A DNA stretch of 64,000 bases, taken from contig CAWKCP010000047.1 of assembly GCA_963848115.1 (NCBI GenBank), positions 86,184 to 150,183 of the forward strand, given 5' to 3'. Origin of the DNA: JAWKOK01 sp963848115. Its GTDB lineage: Bacteria; Chloroflexota; Anaerolineae; Caldilineales; Caldilineaceae. The notes below the pieces were generated by a model, which was given only the letters and a program-made list of their open reading frames with translations, was not told where the DNA came from and made no database searches. Positions 17,777 to 26,187 of the stretch are shown piece by piece. A program made the position numbers and the translations under genes. Within the stretch, counting starts at the first letter, position 1, and each line of letters starts with the position of its first letter.

Positions 17777-18412
17777 TCAACCAGATTTTGCTCGCTCAGC
17801 AGAGGCCCAGCCGGCAAGCCAGCCGGCAATGTAGATGCCCTGCTGCTCGCGAATGGCCTCGTGAAAGTGAACATGATCGCAGTAGAGATCGGGGCCGAGG
17901 CCCAATGTGAAGCTGTACAGATCGATGGTGGGGATACCTGCCTCGGCCATAATCGAGTCAGCGGCCTCGTTGTAGGCAATAGCGTCGGCAGCGAAGCGAA
18001 AGAAGGCCATGTCGGGTCGGTTATGTACCTTCTCATCACACGGCGTGGTTCGCACCCAGACCGGCGACGCGCCCAAGGACGCGACCACCTCGATGACGGC
18101 ACGAAGATTGTCTTGGTATTGGGTTATAGTCACCTGCCTGTCCCCGCTGACGGGATCGGTCTTGATGTCGTGTAAGCCGCAGTTGAGCAGGATCAGATCG
18201 GCGTCGATGCCGCCGGTCCGGGCCATTGCTTGCAAATAGGTTAGGACCATGGATGAATCGCCGCCGTTGGCGCCCTGCGGATTGTCTAGGTTGAGCAACG
18301 CTTCCGCCTCGTCTTCCTTACGTGCATAGTCCATTGCGCCACGCAGAGAGCGTTGAAGATAGGGACCGTACTGGATCGAAATGCTATCGCCGATGACGTA
18401 GAGTTTCTTCAT
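17777..18412 (-). CDS. SGNH/GDSL-family esterase
   Basis: A 211-residue SGNH hydrolase with the nucleophile motif VIGDSIS (Ser10), the block III region LNCGLHDIK and a C-terminal DHVHFHEA carrying the Asp/His pair. No signal peptide is present, so it acts in the cytoplasm. In the rhamnogalacturonan-acetylesterase branch such enzymes remove acetyl groups from plant polysaccharide fragments; this fits the two genes downstream. It lies 132 bp upstream of the propeller gene, in the same direction. Confidence 0.8.
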   Translation of the reverse strand: MKKLYVIGDSISIQYGPYLQRSLRGAMDYARKEDEAEALLNLDNPQGANGGDSSMVLTYLQAMARTGGIDADLILLNCGLHDIKTDPVSGDRQVTITQYQDNLRAVIEVVASLGASPVWVRTTPCDEKVHNRPDMAFFRFAADAIAYNEAADSIMAEAGIPTIDLYSFTLGLGPDLYCDHVHFHEAIREQQGIYIAGWLAGWASAERAKSG

Positions 18413-18460
18413 GGTGGATCTCGTCCGCCAGTTTCAGTAGTTACCGATTTGGTCGCAACT

Positions 18461-18543
18461 GTCATTCCGACAGAGCGAAGCGACGAGGAATCTCTCCTTG
18501 GCGAACCCGAGATTCCTCTTCCCTCCGGTCATCGGAATGACAA
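18461..18543. repeat. Dispersed inverted repeat, 'GTCATTCCGA' family
   Basis: GTCATTCCGACAGAGCG... and ...GGTCATCGGAATGAC face each other, with GAGGAATCTC and GAGATTCCTC inside. Related copies lie at 40882-40949 and, more diverged, at 58131-58308 and about 7960-8200. It sits in the gene-free stretch 18413-18878, which also holds the operon terminator at 18802-18831 and nothing else I recognise. Confidence 0.7.
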
Positions 18544-18801
18544 TTCGTGAACTACTGGGTTTCTTGATTGAACACGGACTCCATGGGCCAAGCACGTGAA
18601 CCGGCGGATGGACGGGTCATGCCAGTTGATGATTCTTGCCGCCGGCGCACATGCCGCTACGGTTGCGTGCCGAATTCGTTGTGTGCCAATCATTTTACTT
18701 GTTGGCCAGGATGGTTCGCAATCGTTGGAAAACCGGCATTGGGTCATCAACCGATTGATTAATCCCCATGGTGGGCGAAAAAACATGAGGAAGAACGCAC
18801 G

Positions 18802-18831
18802 AAAAAAGCGGGCGCACTTGGGTGCGCCCGC
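18802..18831 (-). terminator. Rho-independent terminator of the Aio/Idr-like operon
   Basis: A 10-bp GC-rich stem (18808-18817 with 18822-18831) and a 4-nt loop. On the minus strand it is followed directly by six T residues (the A-run at 18802-18807). It lies about 50 bp after the stop of the molybdenum oxidoreductase gene and ends the four-gene operon. Confidence 0.88.
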
Positions 18832-18878
18832 ATTTTCAGACTTGACAAATCGTGCTGCCATGCAGCTACATCAGCCTG

Positions 18879-21521
18879 CTAGGCCACGTCGCGCGGCTTG
18901 AAGCTCATGTAGCGGAAGTCGTCCTTGTAGGGTGACTCGCCAATGCGTTCAATCTGCCCCTTGCCCAGCTTGAAGCGGTAGCGGTTGGTGATCGGGTCGG
19001 GCACTCGGTGGACCAGCGAGTTGGCCGGGCTGCTCGGATGCAGGAAGTTGGTCAGGATCAGGCCCGGTCGCACCGCATTGGTGACGATGGCCACGGCCCG
19101 CACGTCACCGCTGCCCTGGACGATGGAACCGTTCTCCATCATTGCCTCGAAGCTGATTTCCTCGGGCTTGACTTTGTTCCAGCCGGTGGTCTGGATCAAG
19201 ATGTCGTCGCTGAACATGCGGATCTCGTCACCGCTCTCGATGCCGTATTGGGCCGCGTCGTCGGGATGGATTTCGGCAAAGGTGTCCGGCCAGCGATTCT
19301 CAAGGTAGGGTTTGCGGATCTCGTCAAAGCCCGACTGCCAGATCTCGTTGATGCGGCTCGTTGTGACCCAGAATTCACCCTTCTCAGGATCCGGCGTGAT
19401 GCGTTCATAGAAGGCTTGGAAGAGTTCCCAGGGCGTCTTAATGAAAAGCGCTTTGCCTGCATGGCTGCGGAAGTGGGTCAACCACTTGGCATGGATGGTC
19501 GGACCTTCCGGCGGTCCCAGTACTAGCGTCGAGTCGTGCAGGCGCTTGGTGCCGACCATCTCACCGTTCTCCATGCGCACGGGCGTCTGGATGCCGGTTG
19601 TGCCCAGTTCTTCAAGCTTCTCCAGGCCGGTCTTGCCCTCCTGCTTGGCCTGCCAGGCCAACACGCCGTAGTCGAGCACGCCGCCCCGGCTGAAGCGGGC
19701 AGCCTCCTCGAAGACATCGTTGCTGGTCTCCCAGTCGAAGCCTCTGTAACCCATCTTCTGGGCGAAGCGACTGACGGCCCACCAATCGGGCATGGCCAGG
19801 CCCGGCGGATCCATGAGCTTGGCATAGTAGCGCAGTCGGCGTTCACCGTTGCAGCGCGCGCCTTCGTGCTCGCCCCACTGTGCGGCGGGCAGAACAATGT
19901 CGGCGAATTCGGTCCCCATCGGGATCACCGGGTAGATGTCCGAGTTGACGACAACCATGCCGCCACTGTCGACCCGTCTGATCAGCGCGTCAATGGCCGC
20001 CTGCTTCTCAGCCCGGTCGACCTGATTCGGGTTGTCGACGGTCTGTTCGCGGAAGCGCTGGGCCAGTTCCTGGCTGGCGGCCATGGCCCCGGTCCAGGTG
20101 GTGCCGATGACCCAGGCGAAGCGCACATTACCTGCCTCAACCCAGCGATCAAGGTCCAGTTCGATCTTGCGGCGACCGGGCAGCTTTTCCGGCGACTTGT
20201 CACGTGGATAGCTTGCCGCCTTCATCATGCCGCGCTGGTGGCCGCCCAGTCGGCCGATGACCTGGCCGGGCCGGTTGCCCGCGCCGTTGAGCAGCCCCAT
20301 GGCCGCATAGGATGCGGTGTTGAGATAGTTGTTGCTCCAGTAGTTGCCTTTCTCGAAGCCAAAGCTGGCCTTGGGCCGTTCGCCGCCCGCGCCACTGATC
20401 ATCTCGGCAGCCTTGATAATCTGTTCAGCGGGCACACCGGTCACCTCGCTGGCCTTCTCTAGGGTCGCCCATTCGTTGTCGAGCAGCCACTCCTTGTAGC
20501 CCTCGAAGTCGGTGCCGAATTGGCCCCAGGTGGTGCGCCATTGCCATGGCGTGTTGCGCGTGCCGCGGCCCATGCCGGCGTTGATGTCCCAGTTGGAGGC
20601 CACCCACTCATCGATGAACTCCTGGTCCTGCCAGTCATTCTCGACGATGTAGCGGCTGATTGCCAGATGCAAGAGCGTGTCGGTACCGGGAATCAGCTGC
20701 AACACGAGACCGCCATTGGCCTCGGCCCAGGCGGTACCGGTAGATAGACGAGGCACGGCCATGATCAGCTTGGGGCCCTTCATCATAAATTCGGTGAAAA
20801 GGACCGTCTTGCTCTCAAACGGATCGGTGCCGGAGACAAAGAGTACGTCCGCCCCCATCCAGTCATCGTAGGAGGCGTTGAAGTTGATCAGGCCACTGTC
20901 GTCCAGACCACCGGTGTCGTTGCCCATGGCCGGCTTATCGTGCTCACAGAAGGCCGGCGTCTTGATGGCGCCGAAGGCCAGCTTGGTGATGGCGTAGGTG
21001 TTCTGGAAGAACTCGTAGGAGTAGGTCTTCATGGCCCACGACGACTCGCCGTGCTCGCTCAGCACATGTTTGGAAACGGCAGCCATGATATCAAGTGCCG
21101 TGTCCCAGTCGATCTGGCGCAGCACGCCGTTGACACGCAGCATGGGCGACTGGAGCCGCTCACGCGTGGGCGTGTCGACGTTGAAGAGCTTCTTGGCCAG
21201 GGTGCCGCCACGGATCGAGTGGTTGCCGCCCTTGTTGACGACAGTGGCCTCGGCATCGGGCACGATCACGATATTGTGATCTTCACCGTCAATCTGCACG
21301 ATGTTGTGCTGGTTCGGGCTGATCCAAGGCTGAAGCGCTGATGTCGGCAGGTTGATACCGAGTGCGTTTTCGTCTGCATTGGGACCGCCTTCGGTGCCCA
21401 CCGGCCACGTATATGCTTTGTAGCCGCAGGCCACGACGCAATACGCACAGGCAGTTGTCTGGACCTTGGCATCGACCGGCGGCAGTGGAACCCTGTCTTT
21501 CGGGATATATTCTAGAGGCAT
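18879..21521 (-). CDS. AioA/IdrA-type molybdopterin oxidoreductase, large subunit
   Basis: An 880-residue DMSO-reductase-family protein. The N-terminus has the CxxCxxxC cluster motif (Cys25, Cys28, Cys32) followed about 70 residues later by Ser102 in place of a fourth Cys, the mark of the [3Fe-4S] cluster in the AioA branch. Arsenite-oxidase active-site positions can be followed: His194 in HDKPA, Arg424 and His428 in RLGGH, but the expected Glu is Asp202. There is no signal peptide; export with the Tat-targeted Rieske partner is expected. GGGGGA precedes the ATG, 15 bp after the Rieske gene. It could be an arsenite oxidase, but the two peroxidase-type cytochromes in the operon point to iodate reductase (IdrA). 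Confidence 0.85.
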   Translation of the reverse strand: MPLEYIPKDRVPLPPVDAKVQTTACAYCVVACGYKAYTWPVGTEGGPNADENALGINLPTSALQPWISPNQHNIVQIDGEDHNIVIVPDAEATVVNKGGNHSIRGGTLAKKLFNVDTPTRERLQSPMLRVNGVLRQIDWDTALDIMAAVSKHVLSEHGESSWAMKTYSYEFFQNTYAITKLAFGAIKTPAFCEHDKPAMGNDTGGLDDSGLINFNASYDDWMGADVLFVSGTDPFESKTVLFTEFMMKGPKLIMAVPRLSTGTAWAEANGGLVLQLIPGTDTLLHLAISRYIVENDWQDQEFIDEWVASNWDINAGMGRGTRNTPWQWRTTWGQFGTDFEGYKEWLLDNEWATLEKASEVTGVPAEQIIKAAEMISGAGGERPKASFGFEKGNYWSNNYLNTASYAAMGLLNGAGNRPGQVIGRLGGHQRGMMKAASYPRDKSPEKLPGRRKIELDLDRWVEAGNVRFAWVIGTTWTGAMAASQELAQRFREQTVDNPNQVDRAEKQAAIDALIRRVDSGGMVVVNSDIYPVIPMGTEFADIVLPAAQWGEHEGARCNGERRLRYYAKLMDPPGLAMPDWWAVSRFAQKMGYRGFDWETSNDVFEEAARFSRGGVLDYGVLAWQAKQEGKTGLEKLEELGTTGIQTPVRMENGEMVGTKRLHDSTLVLGPPEGPTIHAKWLTHFRSHAGKALFIKTPWELFQAFYERITPDPEKGEFWVTTSRINEIWQSGFDEIRKPYLENRWPDTFAEIHPDDAAQYGIESGDEIRMFSDDILIQTTGWNKVKPEEISFEAMMENGSIVQGSGDVRAVAIVTNAVRPGLILTNFLHPSSPANSLVHRVPDPITNRYRFKLGKGQIERIGESPYKDDFRYMSFKPRDVA

Positions 21522-21536
21522 AGTGGTTGTTCCCCC

Positions 21537-22163
21537 TTAAATCGTATTCGGATCGACGCGGTTGTCACTGTAGCCGAAGATCAGGCCCATGACGCCAGTC
21601 GCGTAGATATCGTCGCCGTCGGCTTCCAGCAAAATCTGCGGAAGGCCCATGGTCGCATGCCCGGCAACAACCATGCCATGTCGGGTCAGGTCAAAGGTGG
21701 TCAGGTGCAACGGACAGGGTCCGGCCACACCGATATCGGCCTTGAAGGTGCCCGCCATGGGGCCACCCATGTGGGTACAGAGGCCGTTGAAGGCGACAAT
21801 ATCCTCGTCCGGTCCGACGCCGCCGCCAGCCCGCTGGCCAAGCTTGATCAGATAGTTGGTCGAGTTGACGTGGTCCCAGGGGTAGGTGAACATGACTGGC
21901 TCACCGACCACAAGTTCACTGATCTTGGCGATGGACGTACTCGGGAACTCGGCTACCTGTGCCTGCACCTGAGCGGGCATGCCTCTGCCGCGCAGCCAAT
22001 TGGGCATCGAGACCCAGGCAATGGCGGCGCCGGAGCCAAAGAGAAATGCCCGTCGGCTCACCTGTAGGCCGGGATTGCGACCAGAGCATTGACTCTCGTT
22101 CTGTGTGCCGTCTGCCTGGTCAGCACTCTGGCATGAACCAGTCGGATTGACTTCATTGGTCAT
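21537..22163 (-). CDS. Tat-exported Rieske [2Fe-2S] subunit (AioB/IdrB type)
   Basis: A 208-residue small subunit with a twin-arginine signal (SRRAFLF, Arg37-Arg38) and a hydrophobic stretch after it. The Rieske cluster ligands are Cys129 and His131 in CTH, and Cys150 and His153 in CPLH. The start ATG overlaps the stop of the preceding cytochrome gene by one base (TAATG), so translation is coupled; the longer open frame upstream is not used. It passes electrons between the molybdenum subunit and a cytochrome partner in the periplasm or extracytoplasmic space. Confidence 0.93.
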   Translation of the reverse strand: MTNEVNPTGSCQSADQADGTQNESQCSGRNPGLQVSRRAFLFGSGAAIAWVSMPNWLRGRGMPAQVQAQVAEFPSTSIAKISELVVGEPVMFTYPWDHVNSTNYLIKLGQRAGGGVGPDEDIVAFNGLCTHMGGPMAGTFKADIGVAGPCPLHLTTFDLTRHGMVVAGHATMGLPQILLEADGDDIYATGVMGLIFGYSDNRVDPNTI

Positions 22164-23350
22164 TATTCGCCTCCTTCGCCCATCTCGAAAACGCCGTAGG
22201 ACGGCAGTTCCGGCACCGTGTCGGTCACCGGGTCGCCGCACAGGCTGTTCAGAAATTCAACCAGATCGCTCTGCTGCTCGTCGCTCAGACCCAACGGCTG
22301 CAACAGGGGATCCTTGTTGGCTGCTTCACCGCCGCCGTCGTTATAGAAGGCCACAACCTCTTCCAGACTGCCGAAGACGCCATTGTGCATGTAAGGACTC
22401 GTGTAGCAGAGATCGCGCAGGCTGGGCGTGCGGAACTTACCCTTGTCGATCTCCTGCTTGGTGACATAGTAGAGGCCCAGATCTTGATCTGTGGTGCGAT
22501 AGACTTCCTCGGGCACACCCTTGGCTGCCTGCTCATAGCGGAAGGTGATCTGCTTGAGCGGGCTGGTGTAGAAGTCCGGATTCTGGGGCACGCCGGTCGC
22601 GTGATAGGAATCATCGCTGGCCAATGGACCATTGTGACAGTCGATACAGCCTGCCTCGCCGATGAAGAGTTCATAGCCACGAACGGCAGCCTCAGAGATG
22701 GCTGTTTCGTCGCCCTGGATGTACTTATCGAAGGGCACGTTGAGACTGGTGATGGTCCGCTGATAGGTTGCAACGGCGCGCAGGGCATCGTCCATGATTG
22801 GGTAATCGGTGCCGAATACCGTCCTAAAACGTTCCACGTAGTCGGGAATCTGCGCCAGACGTTCTTCAGCCAAGGCGCCGTCCAGATTGCCTGCAACGGC
22901 GCCGCCCCAAGCACCGCTGTTCTGGTGCTCGATGCTCTTCTTTGCGCCGTCCCAGTTCAACTTGCCGTAGTAGCCGACATTGAGAATGGTCTGTGCATTG
23001 CGCCAATGGCTTGTGCCCGGTCCACCAAAGGAGATCGGCGTGCGCGCGCCCGATCCATTGGCGGCAGAATGACAAGTGTTGCAGCTCATCGAGCCGTCAG
23101 CGGACATTCGCGGGTCGAAGTAAAGCAGACGCCCCAACTCGGCCTTCTCGGCCGTGATCGGATTGTCCAGCGGCTGCGGCATGGGCGGAAGCGGGGCCAA
23201 AGGCGGATACGCATCCATCTCCTGGGCCGCAACCGGCGTCGAATCGGCAATCGTCAGGCCGGCCAGTACAGCCGTAACCAGCAGCACTGCCGCCAGTACG
23301 ACCACGGTAGACCAGCCCCAGAGTGTGCGGGATGTTCGGTGTTTTGGCAT
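22163..23350 (-). CDS. Di-heme cytochrome c peroxidase/MauG-family protein (IdrP-like)
   Basis: A 395-residue secreted cytochrome with an N-terminal signal or anchor (about residues 14-36) and two heme-binding motifs: CNTCH (90-94) and CIDCH (235-239). Conserved CcP-family segments surround them (LGRLLYFDPRMS, RNAQTILNVGYYGKLNWDG, FRTPSLRDLCYTSPYMHNGVF). Such enzymes reduce H2O2. In the known idr clusters two proteins of this kind accompany the Rieske and molybdenum subunits. It starts six bases after the stop of the four-heme protein gene, with GGAGG upstream. Confidence 0.92.
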   Translation of the reverse strand: MPKHRTSRTLWGWSTVVVLAAVLLVTAVLAGLTIADSTPVAAQEMDAYPPLAPLPPMPQPLDNPITAEKAELGRLLYFDPRMSADGSMSCNTCHSAANGSGARTPISFGGPGTSHWRNAQTILNVGYYGKLNWDGAKKSIEHQNSGAWGGAVAGNLDGALAEERLAQIPDYVERFRTVFGTDYPIMDDALRAVATYQRTITSLNVPFDKYIQGDETAISEAAVRGYELFIGEAGCIDCHNGPLASDDSYHATGVPQNPDFYTSPLKQITFRYEQAAKGVPEEVYRTTDQDLGLYYVTKQEIDKGKFRTPSLRDLCYTSPYMHNGVFGSLEEVVAFYNDGGGEAANKDPLLQPLGLSDEQQSDLVEFLNSLCGDPVTDTVPELPSYGVFEMGEGGE

Positions 23351-23356
23351 AGCTGA

Positions 23357-25711
23357 TTAACCTCCACTTCCCAGGCTGGCAAGGTATTCGACGATCAGAT
23401 CCAGTTCGTCCTGACTGATCATGTCAAGGATGTTGGGCGGCATAGTACCGAGTATACACTCGCCAAAGGGGCATTCAGGTGCCTTAAAGGCCATCGGGTC
23501 CACAATCGACTCGTGGATATAGTCATAGGCCGACATGCCCTCGATGCGGGTCGCGCCGTCGACGCCAATGTTGGTGAGATCCGGTCCGACCATGCCGACC
23601 GCACCGGGAATGTCGGTGATGACGTGGCAGGCGTTGCAGGTACCTTTGGTGAATGCCGTTACCAGTTCATCGGTCACCGGCACTGAACCAATGGCAATCA
23701 CCGGCGAAGCAGCGGCTGCAGGTTCTTCAGCGGCAGGCGCTTGTTCTGCAGGTTCTTCAGCGGCAGGCGCTTGCTCTGCAGGTTCTTCAGCGGCAGGCGC
23801 TTGCTCTGCAGGCGCTTCGGCTGCGGGTTCTTCCGCTTCTGCCGCGGCTTCTTCCACGGTCTCCAATGCGCCTTCTGCAGCCACTTCATCAGCAGCCACT
23901 TCGTTAGCGACCGGTTCTGTGGCAGCAGGCGCCGCGTCCACGGCCTGCGGTGCAGACGAATCGCCCAGGGGCATCAATCCATAGCTGGGTAGTTCGGGCG
24001 CCACGACGGCGACCGGTTCGCTGCTCAGGCTCTCTAGGAAGGCAACCAACTGAGCGGATTCCTCGCCGGAAAGGTCCAGCGGTTCCAGACCGGCGGTCTG
24101 GCCGGCACCGCCGCCCTCGTTGTAGAAGGCGACCACGTCAGCCAGTGTCTCCATGTTGCCGTCGTGCATGTAGGGAGCCGTACGCCCCACTTCACGCAGG
24201 CTCGGCGTATTGAACGCGCCCCAGTCCCCCTCTTCCAACGTCAAGGCGTAGAGACCCACATCTTCAGAGAGCGCCCGATAGTCGGGCGTGCCCAACGTGC
24301 GGAAGAAGCGGCGGAAGGTCAGATGGCGTTCAGGATCTTCAAAGAGTGCGAGGTCGGTGCCGACGCCCGTATTGTAGAATTCCTCGTCGGTCAACAGGTC
24401 ACCGCCGTGACAGGCCACGCAGTTGGCCTTGCCCTCGAAGAGTTCGAGGCCGGCCTTGGCATCGTCAGAGAGCGCCGTTTCATCGCCGGCAAGGTAGAGA
24501 TCGTAGGCGGTCGCCGACGAGTTAAGCGTGCGAACATAGGCGGCGATGGCATTCAGCGTCCTGCCGTAGCTCGGTTCTCCGCCAAAGGCCTGCTGGTAGA
24601 GATCGACATAGGCCGGAATCTGGTTGATGCGTTCCACCATGAGGCGGCCGTCCATGCTCATGAAATGGGCTTCGGCAATGTGGTCACGTACCAGCGTCGG
24701 CAGATCGTTGCCGTCCATGCGGCCATCTCGATAGAGATAGTCGGCGTAGACGGCGTTCATCAGCGTCGGTGTGTTGCGGAAGTAGGCAGTTGACGGATAG
24801 CCACGGCTGAGCGCCTGGCCGTCGGTCCATGCGTTTTCAGGCTGATGACAGCTCGCACAGCTCAATGAGACATTGCCCGAGAGGCGCTGGTCGAAGAAAA
24901 GATATTTCCCCAGCGCAACCATGGCAGCGTCGGCCGGGTCGCTGGGCAGCGGAACGAACGGTTCCAACACCGATTCTCCGGGCATGGCGGTGTCGAGCAC
25001 AACCGGCTCGGCATTTTGGCCCGGAGCCAGAGCAACGGCATCGCTCGTACCCAGCACAGACAGATAGCCGACGATAGTGTCCAGATCGTCTTGCGACAGC
25101 GTGTCGGCAAAACTCTGAAGCATCACGCCTTCAGGACAGGCTCCGTTGGGACATGCCGAGGCGATGAATGCGGCCGGATCGAGAATCGATTCGGTGATGT
25201 ACGCTTGGCTGGCCATGCCGTCAACGCGGGCCGCTCCATCCACACCAATGGTGGTGAGGTCCGGACCGATCTGACCATTGGCCCCCGGGATACCAGGGAT
25301 GACATGGCAACCGGCACAGCCGCCCTTGTTGAACGAATCGACAATGTGGGTAGGCGCCTGATCTTCAAGCACCACTGCGGCGACGGCAACTGTTTCAGCA
25401 GCACCTTCAGATTCGGTCGAGGCTTCGGCTGCCGGGGCCGTCTCACTCCCAGCGTCCTCAGATTCAACTGCAGCCTCAGTTTCAGCAGCGCCTTCACCTT
25501 CAGCGGCGCTCTCAGTCTCGGCTGTATCTCCTTCGCCAGCCGCAGCTTCCTCAGCGGTGGTTTCAGTTGTCGCCGTGTCGGCGACCTCTGTGTCGCTGCC
25601 CTGCGAGGTAACTGCCACATACAAAGTGACACCCACGATGCCGAGGAGAATGGCGCCGATCACAACACCAAGAACGGTTGTGACGGTGGTAAAAGTAGGG
25701 TTCTCCTCCAT
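23357..25711 (-). CDS. Membrane-anchored four-heme protein: cytochrome c - di-heme peroxidase - cytochrome c
   Basis: A 784-residue protein with one N-terminal helix (about 12-34), an Ala/Glu/Thr-rich linker, a mono-heme cytochrome c (CAGCH, His136), a CcP-like di-heme domain (CASCH, His289; CVACH, His435), a second low-complexity linker, and another mono-heme cytochrome c (CNACH, His696). The first and last domains are clear duplicates: both continue with GPDLT-IGVDGA-R and a paired CPxGxC. The start at 25711 has AAGGAG eight bases upstream; the longer frame has no ribosome site. It is first in the operon. I infer an electron conduit plus peroxidase for the Rieske/molybdenum enzyme. Confidence 0.9.
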   Translation of the reverse strand: MEENPTFTTVTTVLGVVIGAILLGIVGVTLYVAVTSQGSDTEVADTATTETTAEEAAAGEGDTAETESAAEGEGAAETEAAVESEDAGSETAPAAEASTESEGAAETVAVAAVVLEDQAPTHIVDSFNKGGCAGCHVIPGIPGANGQIGPDLTTIGVDGAARVDGMASQAYITESILDPAAFIASACPNGACPEGVMLQSFADTLSQDDLDTIVGYLSVLGTSDAVALAPGQNAEPVVLDTAMPGESVLEPFVPLPSDPADAAMVALGKYLFFDQRLSGNVSLSCASCHQPENAWTDGQALSRGYPSTAYFRNTPTLMNAVYADYLYRDGRMDGNDLPTLVRDHIAEAHFMSMDGRLMVERINQIPAYVDLYQQAFGGEPSYGRTLNAIAAYVRTLNSSATAYDLYLAGDETALSDDAKAGLELFEGKANCVACHGGDLLTDEEFYNTGVGTDLALFEDPERHLTFRRFFRTLGTPDYRALSEDVGLYALTLEEGDWGAFNTPSLREVGRTAPYMHDGNMETLADVVAFYNEGGGAGQTAGLEPLDLSGEESAQLVAFLESLSSEPVAVVAPELPSYGLMPLGDSSAPQAVDAAPAATEPVANEVAADEVAAEGALETVEEAAAEAEEPAAEAPAEQAPAAEEPAEQAPAAEEPAEQAPAAEEPAAAASPVIAIGSVPVTDELVTAFTKGTCNACHVITDIPGAVGMVGPDLTNIGVDGATRIEGMSAYDYIHESIVDPMAFKAPECPFGECILGTMPPNILDMISQDELDLIVEYLASLGSGG
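23721..23810. repeat. Three tandem 30-bp repeats inside the four-heme protein gene
   Basis: Three copies of a 30-bp unit (23721-23750, 23751-23780, 23781-23810), two identical and one with a single change. They encode a ten-residue Glu/Pro/Ala unit (EEPAEQAPAA) repeated in the linker before the last cytochrome domain. Copy number is likely to vary between strains. Confidence 0.9.
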
Positions 25712-25929
25712 GTACACACTCCTTCTGTTTGTTGAAGCGGTTTGGAACCTGGGAAGGTAGTCCAAATAGTGACAATTCACCACAAAACAATCGGCAGACC
25801 CACACCTGTTCAAAGGGTCAACAAAATCGCAATCGTGGACAGGCGGTTGCGAACGTTTTCTCTCCTCGGGGATGACATTGGAATCAGTGGGGCAGGCGCG
25901 TCAATTGCAGCTAGTTGGAGCCACGGCTA

Positions 25930-26187
25930 CTATATCAGAATGTATAAGGGATTACAAATGGCACGCAGGTTGTGTGACGTTTCACAATGGGGGCGAGAGA
26001 GCATGTTGAAAGAGTGAATTCGGGGCAGTGGCTGCGATTTACCTGGCAGCAATCGAGTTTGGACCAGAGCGACCAATCCGTATATCAGTGGTAGACTGAT
26101 GGAAAGAGTGAAAACCCCCAGCGCTTCCCTGATCAAACTTCTATGACGCAGCAGAATAGTGCGTACGATAGGAACCAACATTGTCAA
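25930..26187 (-). CDS. Possible small membrane protein
   Basis: An 85-residue frame beginning at a TTG that overlaps the TGA of the zinc-ribbon gene (TTGA). It has one hydrophobic segment (about residues 24-43). No family is recognised and there is no strong ribosome site, so it may be chance. If not real, 25712-26183 is a 470-bp gene-free stretch that would contain the promoter of the Aio/Idr-like operon; I see no clear -35/-10 pair or FNR-type palindrome there. Confidence 0.25.
   Translation of the reverse strand: MTMLVPIVRTILLRHRSLIREALGVFTLSISLPLIYGLVALVQTRLLPGKSQPLPRIHSFNMLSRPHCETSHNLRAICNPLYILI

Noticed and set aside
18879..22163. Plain arsenite oxidase (AioBA)
   Set aside because: Not excluded, but set second: the operon carries two CcP-type cytochromes, the substrate Glu is Asp, and no arsenic genes are visible.
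23721..23810. CRISPR-like direct repeats
   Set aside because: The 30-bp units abut without spacers and are in frame within a coding region.
23535..23984. Long plus-strand frame opposite the four-heme gene
   Set aside because: It is the antisense shadow of the Ala/Glu/Pro repeats; low complexity keeps several frames open.
25740..25930. FNR/Dnr-type operator upstream of the Aio/Idr-like operon
   Set aside because: I looked for TTGAT-N4-ATCAA and related palindromes and found only weak half-sites.
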